A stretch of 10,135 bases of DNA from Planctomycetota bacterium (GTDB lineage Bacteria > Planctomycetota > GCA-002687715): positions 1 to 10,135 of the forward strand of contig JABSRK010000111.1 of the NCBI GenBank assembly GCA_013213915.1, read 5' to 3'. Below, one piece after another: positions 1 to 6,327 of the stretch; the first letter of the stretch is position 1; every line of letters starts with the position of its first letter. The position numbers were made by a program, and so were the translations under genes. The notes under the pieces were generated by a model. It saw only the letters and a program-made list of their open reading frames with translations, ran no database searches and had not been told where the DNA came from.

Positions 1-1
1 C

Positions 2-322
2 AAGCAGCAGGCGATGGCCGAGGCCACGAAGGGCGCGATCCTTGTGCCGTTCGGGGTGCTCGAGCGGACGCCTGCCGTGGTCGAGATCGCGGGTGAGGTC
101 CTCGAGATCGGCAACCCGAACGCCGCGTCCGACGCCGCGACCGCCGCGGCGTGCGCCGTCGCATGTGCGGAGGGAGCTCTGTACAACGTCCTCACCAACA
201 TGAAGGACTTCGAGGGTGATGCGGAGTGGGCCGCCGATGTTCGCGCCCGCGCGCTGAAGCTCGTCGACGACGTGCGGTCGTCGGCGCGCCAGGTCTCCGA
301 GTCCTTCGTCGACCGGATGTAG
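2..322 (+). CDS. Cyclodeaminase/cyclohydrolase family protein (FTCD C-terminal domain type), 5' truncated
   Basis: This is the C-terminal end of a formiminotransferase-cyclodeaminase-like protein, all helical, acting in the cytoplasm on folate one-carbon units (formimino-THF to methenyl-THF, or the related cyclohydrolase step). The recognisable signature is GNPNAASDAATAAA, which matches the conserved GNPN..SD segment of the family, followed by a helix ending ALYNVLTNMKD, also typical. The reading frame is open to the left edge, in the phase that starts at base 2, so the ATG at 14 is internal and the true start lies upstream. Standalone members are about 200 residues; about 106 are seen here. 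The stop (TAG) at 320-322 is followed by a hairpin terminator. The family call is firm. Whether it is a standalone protein or the tail of a bifunctional transferase cannot be told from this fragment. Confidence 0.85.
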   Translation, partial: KQQAMAEATKGAILVPFGVLERTPAVVEIAGEVLEIGNPNAASDAATAAACAVACAEGALYNVLTNMKDFEGDAEWAADVRARALKLVDDVRSSARQVSESFVDRM

Positions 323-362
323 GGCGCCTTTCGCCCCGTGTCGGCCGCCTCGCGCCACACAA

Positions 363-401
363 GAGAACACCCCCGCCGACCAGGGTCGACGGGGGTGTCT
401 C
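363..401. terminator. Hairpin terminator between convergent genes
   Basis: The arms ACACCCCCGCCGAC (367-380) and GTCGACGGGGGTGT (385-398) pair at 13 of 14 positions around a CAGG loop. GAG/CTC flanks extend the stem with one bulge. It lies between two convergent stop codons (322 and 439), so it can serve both strands. There is no clear T-run on either side, so it is a stable hairpin rather than a textbook intrinsic terminator. Confidence 0.75.
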
Positions 402-438
402 GTGACGGGGGAGATCCCCTGTCAGGCACGGTGAACGA

Positions 439-1935
439 CTAGTTCACGGCGACGTCGTCAATCGCGATGTCGCCGGTGAAGCTCCCGCCTCCCGTGTAGG
501 AAAACGCGAAGGTGACGTTCGAGGTGCCGAGCGGGAAGGCGGAGAGCGTGATGGACTCTGCCGACCACTCGGTGCCACCTTGCAACTGCCCCGGATCAGC
601 CCCCGTGTAGGTGGCGATCGGGGTGCTGTTCCAGTTGCCGTTGAAGGCGACGTAGATGTTTAGGGTGCCGATGGTGGCCCCGATACGGCTGAGGTTGAAG
701 CTCAGGGTGGAGGCCGGAGTGTCGAACGCGCAGGTTTCCATGTTGAACTCTGCCGTGCCGCCCGTGCCCGAGGTCTCGCAGTACATGTAGTTGGCGCCGC
801 TCGCCGCGGCCGTGGGTCCGGTGGCCCCGGACGGCGTTCCGGCCGCGTCGACGGTCCAGGGAGAGGAGGCAAGGGCCACCCACGGAGTGGACTGGTTGGT
901 CCAGCCTGGAGGTGGCGAGGTTCCGGCCGAGAGGTTGTCGAAGTTCGAGCCGCTGCATCCGGTCCACGACAGATCGCATGCCTGGCTGAGGGAGACGCCG
1001 TCAGCGTGGGACGCCGAGATGACGGCCATCTGGCCGCTGACGGAGTAGTTGTTCTCGGGGTAGGCCAAAGCGATCCCGGCTGCCGGGAAACCGCCGCCCG
1101 AAGCGAAGTTGTTGTTCAGGAAGAAAAACGCCGGGTTGGACAGGTCGAGGTTGATCGACTGCCCCCCCGGGGTGACGAGTCCGCCCTGCGCCAGCCCGAT
1201 GCTGGGCGCGCCGGGCACGAGGCCGACGTCCCAGGCGCTACCGGCGTTGGCGCTGTTCATGTCCACAGCGGCGGCGGCGCCGTTGCTCAGGGCGGCGGCT
1301 GATCCACCGTTGACGGTCAAGCTGGCCTCGGCATTGTTGGGCTGGCGATCCAAGACGCATATGCCCGACGCTCCGGTGGTGGCGTAGTGGATCGTTCCGT
1401 TCCAGATGCGGGGGCTGAAAATTCCGGCAGTGAACGGGACGTTCGATGCGGTCCCCAAGGCCAGGGACATCTCGGGGGTGGCCACGGCCTGGTTCGTGCC
1501 GTCGCCGTTCGTGTAGCGGTGGCCGCCGGAGTTCAGGATGGCCATGCCGTAGGTCCCGGGCAGCAGTTGGAAGTCTGACGTGTCGAAAGATGTTGCCAGG
1601 TTCAGGCCCAGTGCGGTGCCGCTGCCGCAGCAAACCTGGTTCCACACTCCCGTGTTGGTCTCGTTGCCGACGGAGGTGGTGGGGCAGATGAAGACATCGA
1701 TATCGACCGCACCGCCAGCGGCGAGGCTGGTGTTGCAGTCGAAGGACTCGATAAAGAGTCCACCGGGAGAGATGACCGTCACGTCAAAATAGACGGCGCC
1801 TCCGGGGGACCCGCCGTTGTTGCTAACGAAGTTGGGCGGAGTCGTGATCGACTGTGCCGAGACTCCGCCGGCGAGGATGGCACATGCCACGAACAGGAGC
1901 GCGAGAGGTGCGCTCAGAGGGATGAAGGACTTCAT
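439..1935 (-). CDS. Secreted multi-domain beta-sandwich protein with C-terminal MAM-like domain
   Basis: The protein is 498 residues and is predicted to be exported. The start chosen is the ATG at 1935, because it is preceded by GGAG at 8 bases and opens a clear signal peptide (K3 in the n-region, a hydrophobic LALLFVACAIL core, then VSA|Q near residue 27). The open frame continues upstream to 2049, but that extension has no signal-peptide logic. Residues about 28-195 form a beta-rich module with PGTYGMAILNSGGHRYTNG and IFSPRIWNGTIHY, a style that recurs in surface proteins of planctomycete-like bacteria. A middle segment begins NNAEASLTVNGG. Residues about 330-498 resemble a MAM (meprin/A5/mu) jelly-roll, with GWTNQ early and GDIAIDDVAV at the very end. 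No catalytic residues are recognised, so the likely role is binding or adhesion at the cell surface. Cys-Cys and isolated Cys residues fit an extracytoplasmic location. The MAM assignment is by pattern; the function is unknown. Confidence 0.8.
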   Translation of the reverse strand: MKSFIPLSAPLALLFVACAILAGGVSAQSITTPPNFVSNNGGSPGGAVYFDVTVISPGGLFIESFDCNTSLAAGGAVDIDVFICPTTSVGNETNTGVWNQVCCGSGTALGLNLATSFDTSDFQLLPGTYGMAILNSGGHRYTNGDGTNQAVATPEMSLALGTASNVPFTAGIFSPRIWNGTIHYATTGASGICVLDRQPNNAEASLTVNGGSAAALSNGAAAAVDMNSANAGSAWDVGLVPGAPSIGLAQGGLVTPGGQSINLDLSNPAFFFLNNNFASGGGFPAAGIALAYPENNYSVSGQMAVISASHADGVSLSQACDLSWTGCSGSNFDNLSAGTSPPPGWTNQSTPWVALASSPWTVDAAGTPSGATGPTAAASGANYMYCETSGTGGTAEFNMETCAFDTPASTLSFNLSRIGATIGTLNIYVAFNGNWNSTPIATYTGADPGQLQGGTEWSAESITLSAFPLGTSNVTFAFSYTGGGSFTGDIAIDDVAVN

Positions 1936-1969
1936 GTAGGAAACTCCAGGCAGAATTCTGATGGGGGAT

Positions 1970-2008
1970 AGAGCATTAGACGGGCTGGCCTGTAGGCCGA
2001 CCTGTCTA
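1970..2008 (-). promoter_or_regulatory. Candidate promoter of the MAM-domain gene, with palindrome in the spacer
   Basis: Read on the minus strand, TAGACA (2008-2003, 5/6 to TTGACA) and TCTAAT (1980-1975, 5/6 to TATAAT) lie upstream of the start at 1935. The spacer is 22 bases, longer than the usual 17, and holds the small inverted repeat GGCCT-AC-AGGCC (1998-1987). A promoter stretched around a palindrome recalls activator-dependent (MerR-like) promoters, but their usual spacer is 19-20. This is a suggestion from sequence alone. Confidence 0.3.
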
Positions 2009-2107
2009 CTTGAGCGTACCGTTCCGCATCGTTTTGCGCCGTCTAACAAACGGGGCTTTTCCCGCGATTTTCGGAGAATTCCCCCACCGCGGTAGGATCT
2101 CGACCGG

Positions 2108-2965
2108 ATGAGACGTCCAGCGCGTTTCGCAGCGGTTTTTTACCCGCGAACCCACCAGGTCTGCCGGCAGGAGGCTGAGTCCCTTCTGGCCTCGCCGCCC
2201 GAGGATGATCTCCCCGGCGCCCCGGTGGCGGGCATCGTTCCGCACGCCGGCTGGGTGTACAGCGGCGTCATTGCCGCGCGCGTGATCCGGTGGCTGGTCC
2301 GCAGCCGTCCGCGGACGGTCATCCTGGTCGGCAACGATCACCGGGGAGCGTGCATGGCTCCGACTCTGTGGGCAGGGGGGGCCTGGGACACGCCCCTGGG
2401 CGCCGCCCGCGTCGACGACGATCTGGTCAGCCGCTTGCGCGCGGACGCGACCTTCCAGGTCAGCACGCACGGGTTCGAGGACGAGCATTCGGTTGAGGTC
2501 CAGCTTCCGCTCTTACAGGCTGCCCTCGGGGATGGGCTGCGGATCGTTCCGATGCAGGTCCCGCCGTGCGACGGAGCCGAGCATGCCGGTGCCGCCATCG
2601 CGGAGGCGCTGTCCGATCGCGATGACGTGGTGATCCTGGGGACGACGGATCTGACGCACTACGGGCCCAACTACGGTTTCGAGCCTCACGGCGGTGGCCC
2701 GGACGCCGTGCGCTGGGTCAAGGAGGAGAACGACCCCGCGATGATCGCCAAGCTCATCTCCCTCGAAGCGGCCGGCATCCATCACGAGTACCGCACCGCG
2801 CGCAACGCGTGCAGTCCCGGGGCGCTCGTGACGACGCTGACCGCCGCGCGCGCGCTTGGGTGTTCCGAGGGGCACGTACTCGACTACCGGACGAGCTGGG
2901 ACGTACGGCCGGACGACTCGTTCGTTGGCTACGTAGGCGTCGCCTATCCGAGGCCCCTGGCGTGA
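2108..2965 (+). CDS. amrB: MEMO1-family protein (AmmeMemoRadiSam system protein B)
   Basis: This is a full-length 285-residue member of the MEMO1 family, which resembles extradiol dioxygenases and binds a metal. The four ligands described for human MEMO1 (three His and one Cys) have clear counterparts: H46 in PHAGWVYSG, H78 in GNDHRG, H184 in DLTHYG and C235 in NACSPGAL. The conserved EHSVEVQLP motif is at 126-134. In prokaryotes the family occurs with an AMMECR1 protein and a radical SAM enzyme, whose joint function is not settled. The next gene is exactly that AMMECR1 partner and starts inside this stop codon (GTGA, 2962-2965), so translation is probably coupled. The ATG at 2108 follows AGGA at 10 bases. 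A TAGGAT (2093-2098) close by could be a -10 box giving an almost leaderless transcript. Family assignment is firm; the biochemical role is unknown. Confidence 0.95.
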   Translation: MRRPARFAAVFYPRTHQVCRQEAESLLASPPEDDLPGAPVAGIVPHAGWVYSGVIAARVIRWLVRSRPRTVILVGNDHRGACMAPTLWAGGAWDTPLGAARVDDDLVSRLRADATFQVSTHGFEDEHSVEVQLPLLQAALGDGLRIVPMQVPPCDGAEHAGAAIAEALSDRDDVVILGTTDLTHYGPNYGFEPHGGGPDAVRWVKEENDPAMIAKLISLEAAGIHHEYRTARNACSPGALVTTLTAARALGCSEGHVLDYRTSWDVRPDDSFVGYVGVAYPRPLA

Positions 2966-3540
2966 TACCGCTCGCCGACGTCGACGGGGTGCGGCTGGTT
3001 GCGTTGGCGCGCGCCGCTGTCGTGTCTTACGTTCGCCGCACACCCCTGCCGTCGGTGACCGACGTATCCGACGGGCTAGTCGACCCGAGGGACGTGTTCG
3101 TGACCGTCGAAGCCCCTCCGGGGACCTTGCGCGGCTGTCTCGGCAGCATGGGTGGGGACGAGTCGATCGCCGCCGAGGTGGTGCGACTGGCGGGGGAGGC
3201 GGCGACGTCCGACACCCGGTTCCCACCCCTGGCGTTCTCCGATCTGGAGGCGTTCACGGTGAAGGTCTCTGTGCTCGGGCCGCGAATTCCCCTGGTGGCA
3301 TCTTCACCGGACGATCTGTGTGCGCGGCTGCGCCCGGGAACCGATGGCGTGGTCCTCGAACTACCGCCTCCTGGCAGCCGCGCCCTGTTCCTGCCGGAGG
3401 TCTGGGCCAAGGTCGAGAACGATCCGGGGGTTTTCCTCGGAGCCCTGAGCGAGAAGCAGGGGGCTCCAGCGTCTGCCTGGCGAGACCGGTTTTCCGAGGC
3501 CCGCGTGTCCATCTTCCAAACCTGGGTTTTTGGGGCCTGA
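2962..3540 (+). CDS. amrA: AMMECR1-domain protein (AmmeMemoRadiSam system protein A)
   Basis: This is a 192-residue cytoplasmic protein of the AMMECR1 family. The diagnostic segment is TLRGCLGSM (residues 55-63, family consensus LRGCIG), preceded by FVTVE. Downstream come a DTRFPPL motif, the VKVSVLGPRIPL strand, and a tail with WAKVENDPGVFLGAL. The GTG start at 2962 was chosen because it overlaps the stop of the MEMO1-like gene by four bases and gives the normal family N-terminus (RLVALARAAVVSYV helix). The open frame extends upstream to 2809, but only inside the MEMO1 gene. The C-terminal half is family-like in length, with no sign of damage. A and B being this tightly linked supports a shared complex or pathway. 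The third partner, a radical SAM enzyme, does not follow; a sigma factor comes next instead. Confidence 0.93.
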   Translation: MIPLADVDGVRLVALARAAVVSYVRRTPLPSVTDVSDGLVDPRDVFVTVEAPPGTLRGCLGSMGGDESIAAEVVRLAGEAATSDTRFPPLAFSDLEAFTVKVSVLGPRIPLVASSPDDLCARLRPGTDGVVLELPPPGSRALFLPEVWAKVENDPGVFLGALSEKQGAPASAWRDRFSEARVSIFQTWVFGA

Positions 3541-3559
3541 GCCTGAACCTCGGCGCCCC
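3532..3559 (+). other. Stem-loop across the AMMECR1 stop codon, before the sigma-factor gene
   Basis: The left arm GGGGCCTGAG (3532-3541) pairs with the right arm CTCGGCGCCCC (3549-3559) over 10 base pairs, with one wobble and one bulged C, around a 7-base loop. It includes the TGA of the AMMECR1 gene and ends 25 bases before the sigma-factor ATG. No T-run follows on the plus strand, so it is not a convincing terminator. It could separate expression of the two gene pairs by partial termination or RNA processing. Confidence 0.4.
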
Positions 3560-3584
3560 GAAATCGGTTAAAAGAGGGTTCACG

Positions 3585-4160
3585 ATGACCGACAGGCTCC
3601 CCAATCTCCCCACGCCCCGCGGCACTGACACCGACGACTGGCGCCTCATGCGCGAGATCGCCGCCGGGTCGGAGGATGCGTTCCGGGACCTGATCGGCCG
3701 CTACCAGGATGTTCTGTTGCACCTGTTCGCCCGCCTGGGTGCCCGGCATGACGAGGCGGACGACGCGGCCCAGGAGACCTTCCTACGGGTCCACGCGTAC
3801 AGGCAGCGCTACCGGCCCACGGGTAGCTTCCGGACCTTCCTGTTCACGGTGGCGAGGCGGGCCTGGCTCGACCTGTGCCGCCGCCGCGAGCGGCGCCGTC
3901 GCCGCGAGGCCTCGGGCTATGACCTGGAGGCCATGGAGCGGTCCGTAGGGGTCGGACTCGACCAGCGCCTGGACCTGGAGGCGGCACTGCAGAAGCTGTC
4001 CGAGGGGCACCGCATGGTCCTCGTTCTGAGCATCTGGGGCGGCCTCAAGTACGAGGAGATCGCGGACGTGATGGACATCCCGGAAGGGACCGTCAAATCG
4101 CGTGTCTTCCACGCGCTCCGAAAGCTACGGGCCAGGCTCTCACGCGCCCGCGTGAGTTGA
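3585..4160 (+). CDS. ECF-type RNA polymerase sigma factor (sigma-70 family)
   Basis: This 191-residue protein has the two-domain layout of extracytoplasmic-function sigma factors, which direct RNA polymerase to a small regulon. Region 2 spans about residues 32-101: AFRDLIGRYQDVLLHL, then the DDAAQETFLRV core-binding/-10 helix and SFRTFLFTVARRAWLDL. Region 4 spans about 133-185: LSEGHRMVLVLSIWGGLKYEEIADVM, then IPEGTVKSRVFHALRKL, the helix-turn-helix that reads the -35. The linker carries a very basic stretch (RRRERRRRRE). The start at 3585 is set by AGAGGG at 3573-3578, a good ribosome site. It follows the AMMECR1 gene by 44 bases and precedes the zinc-finger membrane protein by 45. The latter is its likely anti-sigma partner. 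No extra C-terminal domain is present, so control probably comes from that partner. Confidence 0.95.
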   Translation: MTDRLPNLPTPRGTDTDDWRLMREIAAGSEDAFRDLIGRYQDVLLHLFARLGARHDEADDAAQETFLRVHAYRQRYRPTGSFRTFLFTVARRAWLDLCRRRERRRRREASGYDLEAMERSVGVGLDQRLDLEAALQKLSEGHRMVLVLSIWGGLKYEEIADVMDIPEGTVKSRVFHALRKLRARLSRARVS

Positions 4161-4192
4161 GACGAACCTCCGACCGATCTGTGACGCTCCCT

Positions 4193-4209
4193 CCATGGCC
4201 GAGCCATGG
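4193..4209 (+). promoter_or_regulatory. Perfect 7-bp stem-loop sequestering the start codon of the anti-sigma-like gene
   Basis: CCATGGC (4193-4199) and GCCATGG (4203-4209) are exact inverted repeats around a CGA loop. The ATG at 4206 lies inside the right arm. No Shine-Dalgarno-like sequence is seen in the 20 bases before it. In the mRNA this hairpin would hide the start codon, so translation of the gene may be low or depend on ribosomes arriving from the sigma-factor gene 45 bases upstream. Confidence 0.5.
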
Positions 4210-5429
4210 ACGATCCACCGCGACAACCCGCCGACGGCGCCCCCTGCCCCTGGGCGTCGGAGCTTCCCGCCTGGGTCCAGGGTGAGATGGACCCCGGCCG
4301 CGCGATGGAGATCCGCGACCACCTACAGGGTTGTGCCGCCTGCGGGGTCGAACTCGAGGAGCTGCGGACGCTCTTGTGCGAGTTCGAGGACCTTGCGCCC
4401 GCGCCGCCCCCCCGGCGTGACCTGGCCGAGCGTGTCCTCGCCCTTGCGCAAACCGCTCTGACCCCCTTCCGGCAACTTGGTCCGGCCGGCTGGGCGTGGA
4501 TGGGGATGGTCGCGGCGACGGTCCTGCTGGTCCTGTTCATTCGTGCGCCATCGCGCGATCGAGATCGCGAGCTACCTCCGGCGACGATCGCCACGTCCGA
4601 CGCGTTGCAGTGGCTGGTTGCGGCGCAGGAGTCGGATGGTTCGTGGAACCCGGCGCGGTGGGGTGGTCGCGATCGCTGGCGGGTAGGGCTTTCGGGGCTG
4701 GCGATCTCGGCGCTCGCGGACTTCGAGGACGAATTGCCCGACCTGAGGCGCGCTCTCGATCGGGGCGTCGCGTTCCTCTCTCGTCAGCAGGCAGCAGACG
4801 GACGCTTTGGGCCGCCGTTCGCGGAGTATCTCTACAACCATGCACCAGCCACCCTCGCGATCCTCCACGTGATGGAGCGGTACCCCGTACCCGAGCTTGC
4901 TGCGGTCGCGCGTCGCGCCGTCGATCACCTGCTGTCCGAGCAATCGTCGCGGGGCGGATGGGGATACGCGGGCGGCGCCGATGCCCCCAACGCGGTCATC
5001 TCAGCGTGGCCGCTCGAGGCGCTGCTCCAGGCGCGGGCTCACGGCCGCTCCGACCTCGATCGGTCCATAGGATCGGCGCTGACGTGGCTGCGCTCACTCG
5101 TCGATGGACGGGGTCGCCTCGGTTACGACCGTCCCGGCGCGTTCCCCCACGGCGTGGCGACGCCCACGGCTGTGGGGCTCGGCCTCGGCGCGTCATCCTC
5201 CTGGCCGCCAGGGCTCCTGGACGGGGATTATGACCTGCTCGCTTTGTATTTCCTGTCCGGCGCACCGTCCGACGACGTGACGCGCGAGAGGCTGCGGCGT
5301 CGTGTGGCGTCGTTGCAGGTGCGCTCGGGCACTCATGCGGGGAGCTTTCGTTCTGCGGATCGCTGGGCGCGCGACGGCGGCCGTGTCTATGCGACGGCGT
5401 TGGCGCTCCTTGCCTGGAACCGGCTCTGA
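4206..5429 (+). CDS. Membrane anti-sigma-like protein: zf-HC2 zinc finger, one TM helix, squalene-cyclase-like alpha-toroid
   Basis: The protein is 407 residues in three parts. Residues 14-46 hold a zinc-binding anti-sigma motif, C14 with H39-x3-C43-x2-C46 (HLQGCAAC). A single hydrophobic helix spans about 94-112 (WAWMGMVAATVLLVLFI). Residues about 128-407 are a prenyltransferase/squalene-oxidase-repeat toroid with QW-like motifs QESDGSW (141-147), QAADGRF (195-201), QSSRGGW (246-252) and a degenerate last one at 371-381. The class II cyclase DxDD acid motif is not seen, so catalysis as a terpene cyclase is unlikely. Its place right after an ECF sigma factor suggests it holds that factor inactive at the membrane, with the toroid outside as a sensor. 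That role is inferred. The 4206 start gives the complete zinc finger; the ATG at 4195 is in another frame. A run of seven C (4407-4413) lies between finger and membrane helix. Otherwise it could be a membrane-anchored protein unrelated to sigma control. Confidence 0.85.
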   Translation: MDDPPRQPADGAPCPWASELPAWVQGEMDPGRAMEIRDHLQGCAACGVELEELRTLLCEFEDLAPAPPPRRDLAERVLALAQTALTPFRQLGPAGWAWMGMVAATVLLVLFIRAPSRDRDRELPPATIATSDALQWLVAAQESDGSWNPARWGGRDRWRVGLSGLAISALADFEDELPDLRRALDRGVAFLSRQQAADGRFGPPFAEYLYNHAPATLAILHVMERYPVPELAAVARRAVDHLLSEQSSRGGWGYAGGADAPNAVISAWPLEALLQARAHGRSDLDRSIGSALTWLRSLVDGRGRLGYDRPGAFPHGVATPTAVGLGLGASSSWPPGLLDGDYDLLALYFLSGAPSDDVTRERLRRRVASLQVRSGTHAGSFRSADRWARDGGRVYATALALLAWNRL

Positions 5430-5456
5430 AGGTGACCCAAACCTCGCAGCGCGCGC

Positions 5457-6248
5457 CTAGTCTCGGAGCCCATGCCGAATCGTCTCGAGCATCTTCTCGA
5501 TGTTCGTTCGGAGCAGCTGGTGGTCCTTCTCGGACTTGGCGATGGCCTTGATGAACGCCTGCAAGCCGGTGACGGGGGCGATGCCTTTGCCGGGCGACGC
5601 AGCCGTGGGCGGAGCCTGGTCCGGCGCTGTGGACATGCTTGCCGCCGGGGTTATGAGCTTGCCTTCCTCGGCTTCCTCGAGGAGTCCGGCCAACGCCTGG
5701 GCGCGTCCGAATGTCGCCGGGTACACGGTGTGCCCCGCGGCCTCGGCCGCCAATCGGACCTCTTCGAACGAGGCCTCCGGGTTGGTGGTCTGAAGGAACT
5801 GCATCATGAACTCCACCGGGTTCTGGGGCGGATCGACGAACACGTCTTTCGGAGACGGTGCCGCTGCGCCCTCTTGCTCAGGTTTGGGTGTAGCCCACGC
5901 GGGACGGCGTCCAGATGGCCATGCTCCCTCGGGCGACCCGGACTCTTCCTCAGCGCCCTCGTCTTCCCCGACGCCGGCCGCTTCAGGGCTCGGCTCGGTG
6001 GCCCTGATATTTTCGGAGATTGAGTGGAGTGCCGTGGGCATGGACGCATCCACGACCTCGTCCTGGGGGCCGATGCCCATCTTGCGCCGCGCTGCCGTCC
6101 AGACCTGGCGTCGCACCGAGAGACCCTTGCTGACGCGCGCTTCGCGCCGCGCCTCCTTGTAGGTGGCATCGGGCTCCGATTGAAGCAACGACACACAGAA
6201 CGCCAGCGCATCAAGGTCCGGTTGGGTGAAGCTCTCGTCGACGGTCAT
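5457..6248 (-). CDS. Hypothetical protein with two copies of a short helical module
   Basis: I do not recognise this 263-residue protein. It contains two related modules. The first (about 15-58) reads FCVSLLQSEPDATYKEARREA, then KGLSV...W...A....MG. The second (about 147-188) reads FMMQFLQTTNPEASFEEVRLAA, then GHTV...F...A....AG. They align with the pattern LLQ...P-[DE]-A-[ST]-[YF]-x-E-x-R-x-x-A...G-x-[ST]-V...[WF]...A....G. The linker (about 84-140) is acidic and Pro/Gly/Ser-rich, so probably disordered. The C-terminus (about 228-262) is a charged helix that could form a coiled coil. There is no signal peptide or membrane segment, so it is probably cytoplasmic. The open frame reaches back to a TTG at 6281, but neither start has a good ribosome site; the ATG at 6248 is preferred. 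It lies 79 bases downstream of the EVE gene on the same strand. Two small adaptor or DNA-binding-like modules joined by a flexible linker is the most that can be said. Confidence 0.75.
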   Translation of the reverse strand: MTVDESFTQPDLDALAFCVSLLQSEPDATYKEARREARVSKGLSVRRQVWTAARRKMGIGPQDEVVDASMPTALHSISENIRATEPSPEAAGVGEDEGAEEESGSPEGAWPSGRRPAWATPKPEQEGAAAPSPKDVFVDPPQNPVEFMMQFLQTTNPEASFEEVRLAAEAAGHTVYPATFGRAQALAGLLEEAEEGKLITPAASMSTAPDQAPPTAASPGKGIAPVTGLQAFIKAIAKSEKDHQLLRTNIEKMLETIRHGLRD

Positions 6249-6308
6249 GGTGCGAAAAGGGCGTGATTTGAGGCGCGACAAAGGAGGGCCGGCGCGATCA
6301 TTGAGTCT

Positions 6309-6320
6309 GCCCGTACGGGC
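6309..6320. repeat. Perfect 12-bp palindrome between the EVE gene and the two-module gene
   Basis: GCCCGTACGGGC is its own reverse complement. It lies 7 bases past the stop of the EVE gene and 61 bases before the start of the next minus-strand gene. As an RNA hairpin it would have only a 4-bp stem, so a dimeric protein binding site is the more natural reading. No consensus is recognised. Confidence 0.35.
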
Positions 6321-6327
6321 TTCATTA

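Noticed and set aside
2022..2044. GGAAC on the minus strand as a possible ECF-type -35 box for the MAM-domain gene
   Set aside because: The matching -10 is not at the expected spacing, and such a short box occurs by chance.
1936..2049. Upstream extension of the MAM-domain gene to 2049
   Set aside because: The ATG at 1935 has a ribosome site and opens a clean signal peptide, which the extension would bury.
2513..3226. Long minus-strand open frame opposite the MEMO1 and AMMECR1 genes
   Set aside because: Arg/Pro-rich composition with no family resemblance; it is an antisense shadow of two clearly identified genes in GC-rich DNA.
3521..3584. Intrinsic terminator between the AMMECR1 and sigma-factor genes
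   Set aside because: The hairpin is real, but the T-run is on its upstream side and none follows it.
3917..4594. Minus-strand open frame of 225 codons across the sigma factor and zinc-finger gene
   Set aside because: Low-complexity Arg/Ser translation opposite two well-supported genes.
5472..6023. Plus-strand open frame opposite the two-module gene
   Set aside because: The minus-strand frame shows an internal duplication, ordered helices and a disordered linker; the plus frame shows only Arg/Gly-rich sequence.
6281..6287. Perfect Shine-Dalgarno-like AAGGAGG on the plus strand
   Set aside because: No start codon at a usable distance leads into a credible reading frame; it lies antisense between two minus-strand genes.
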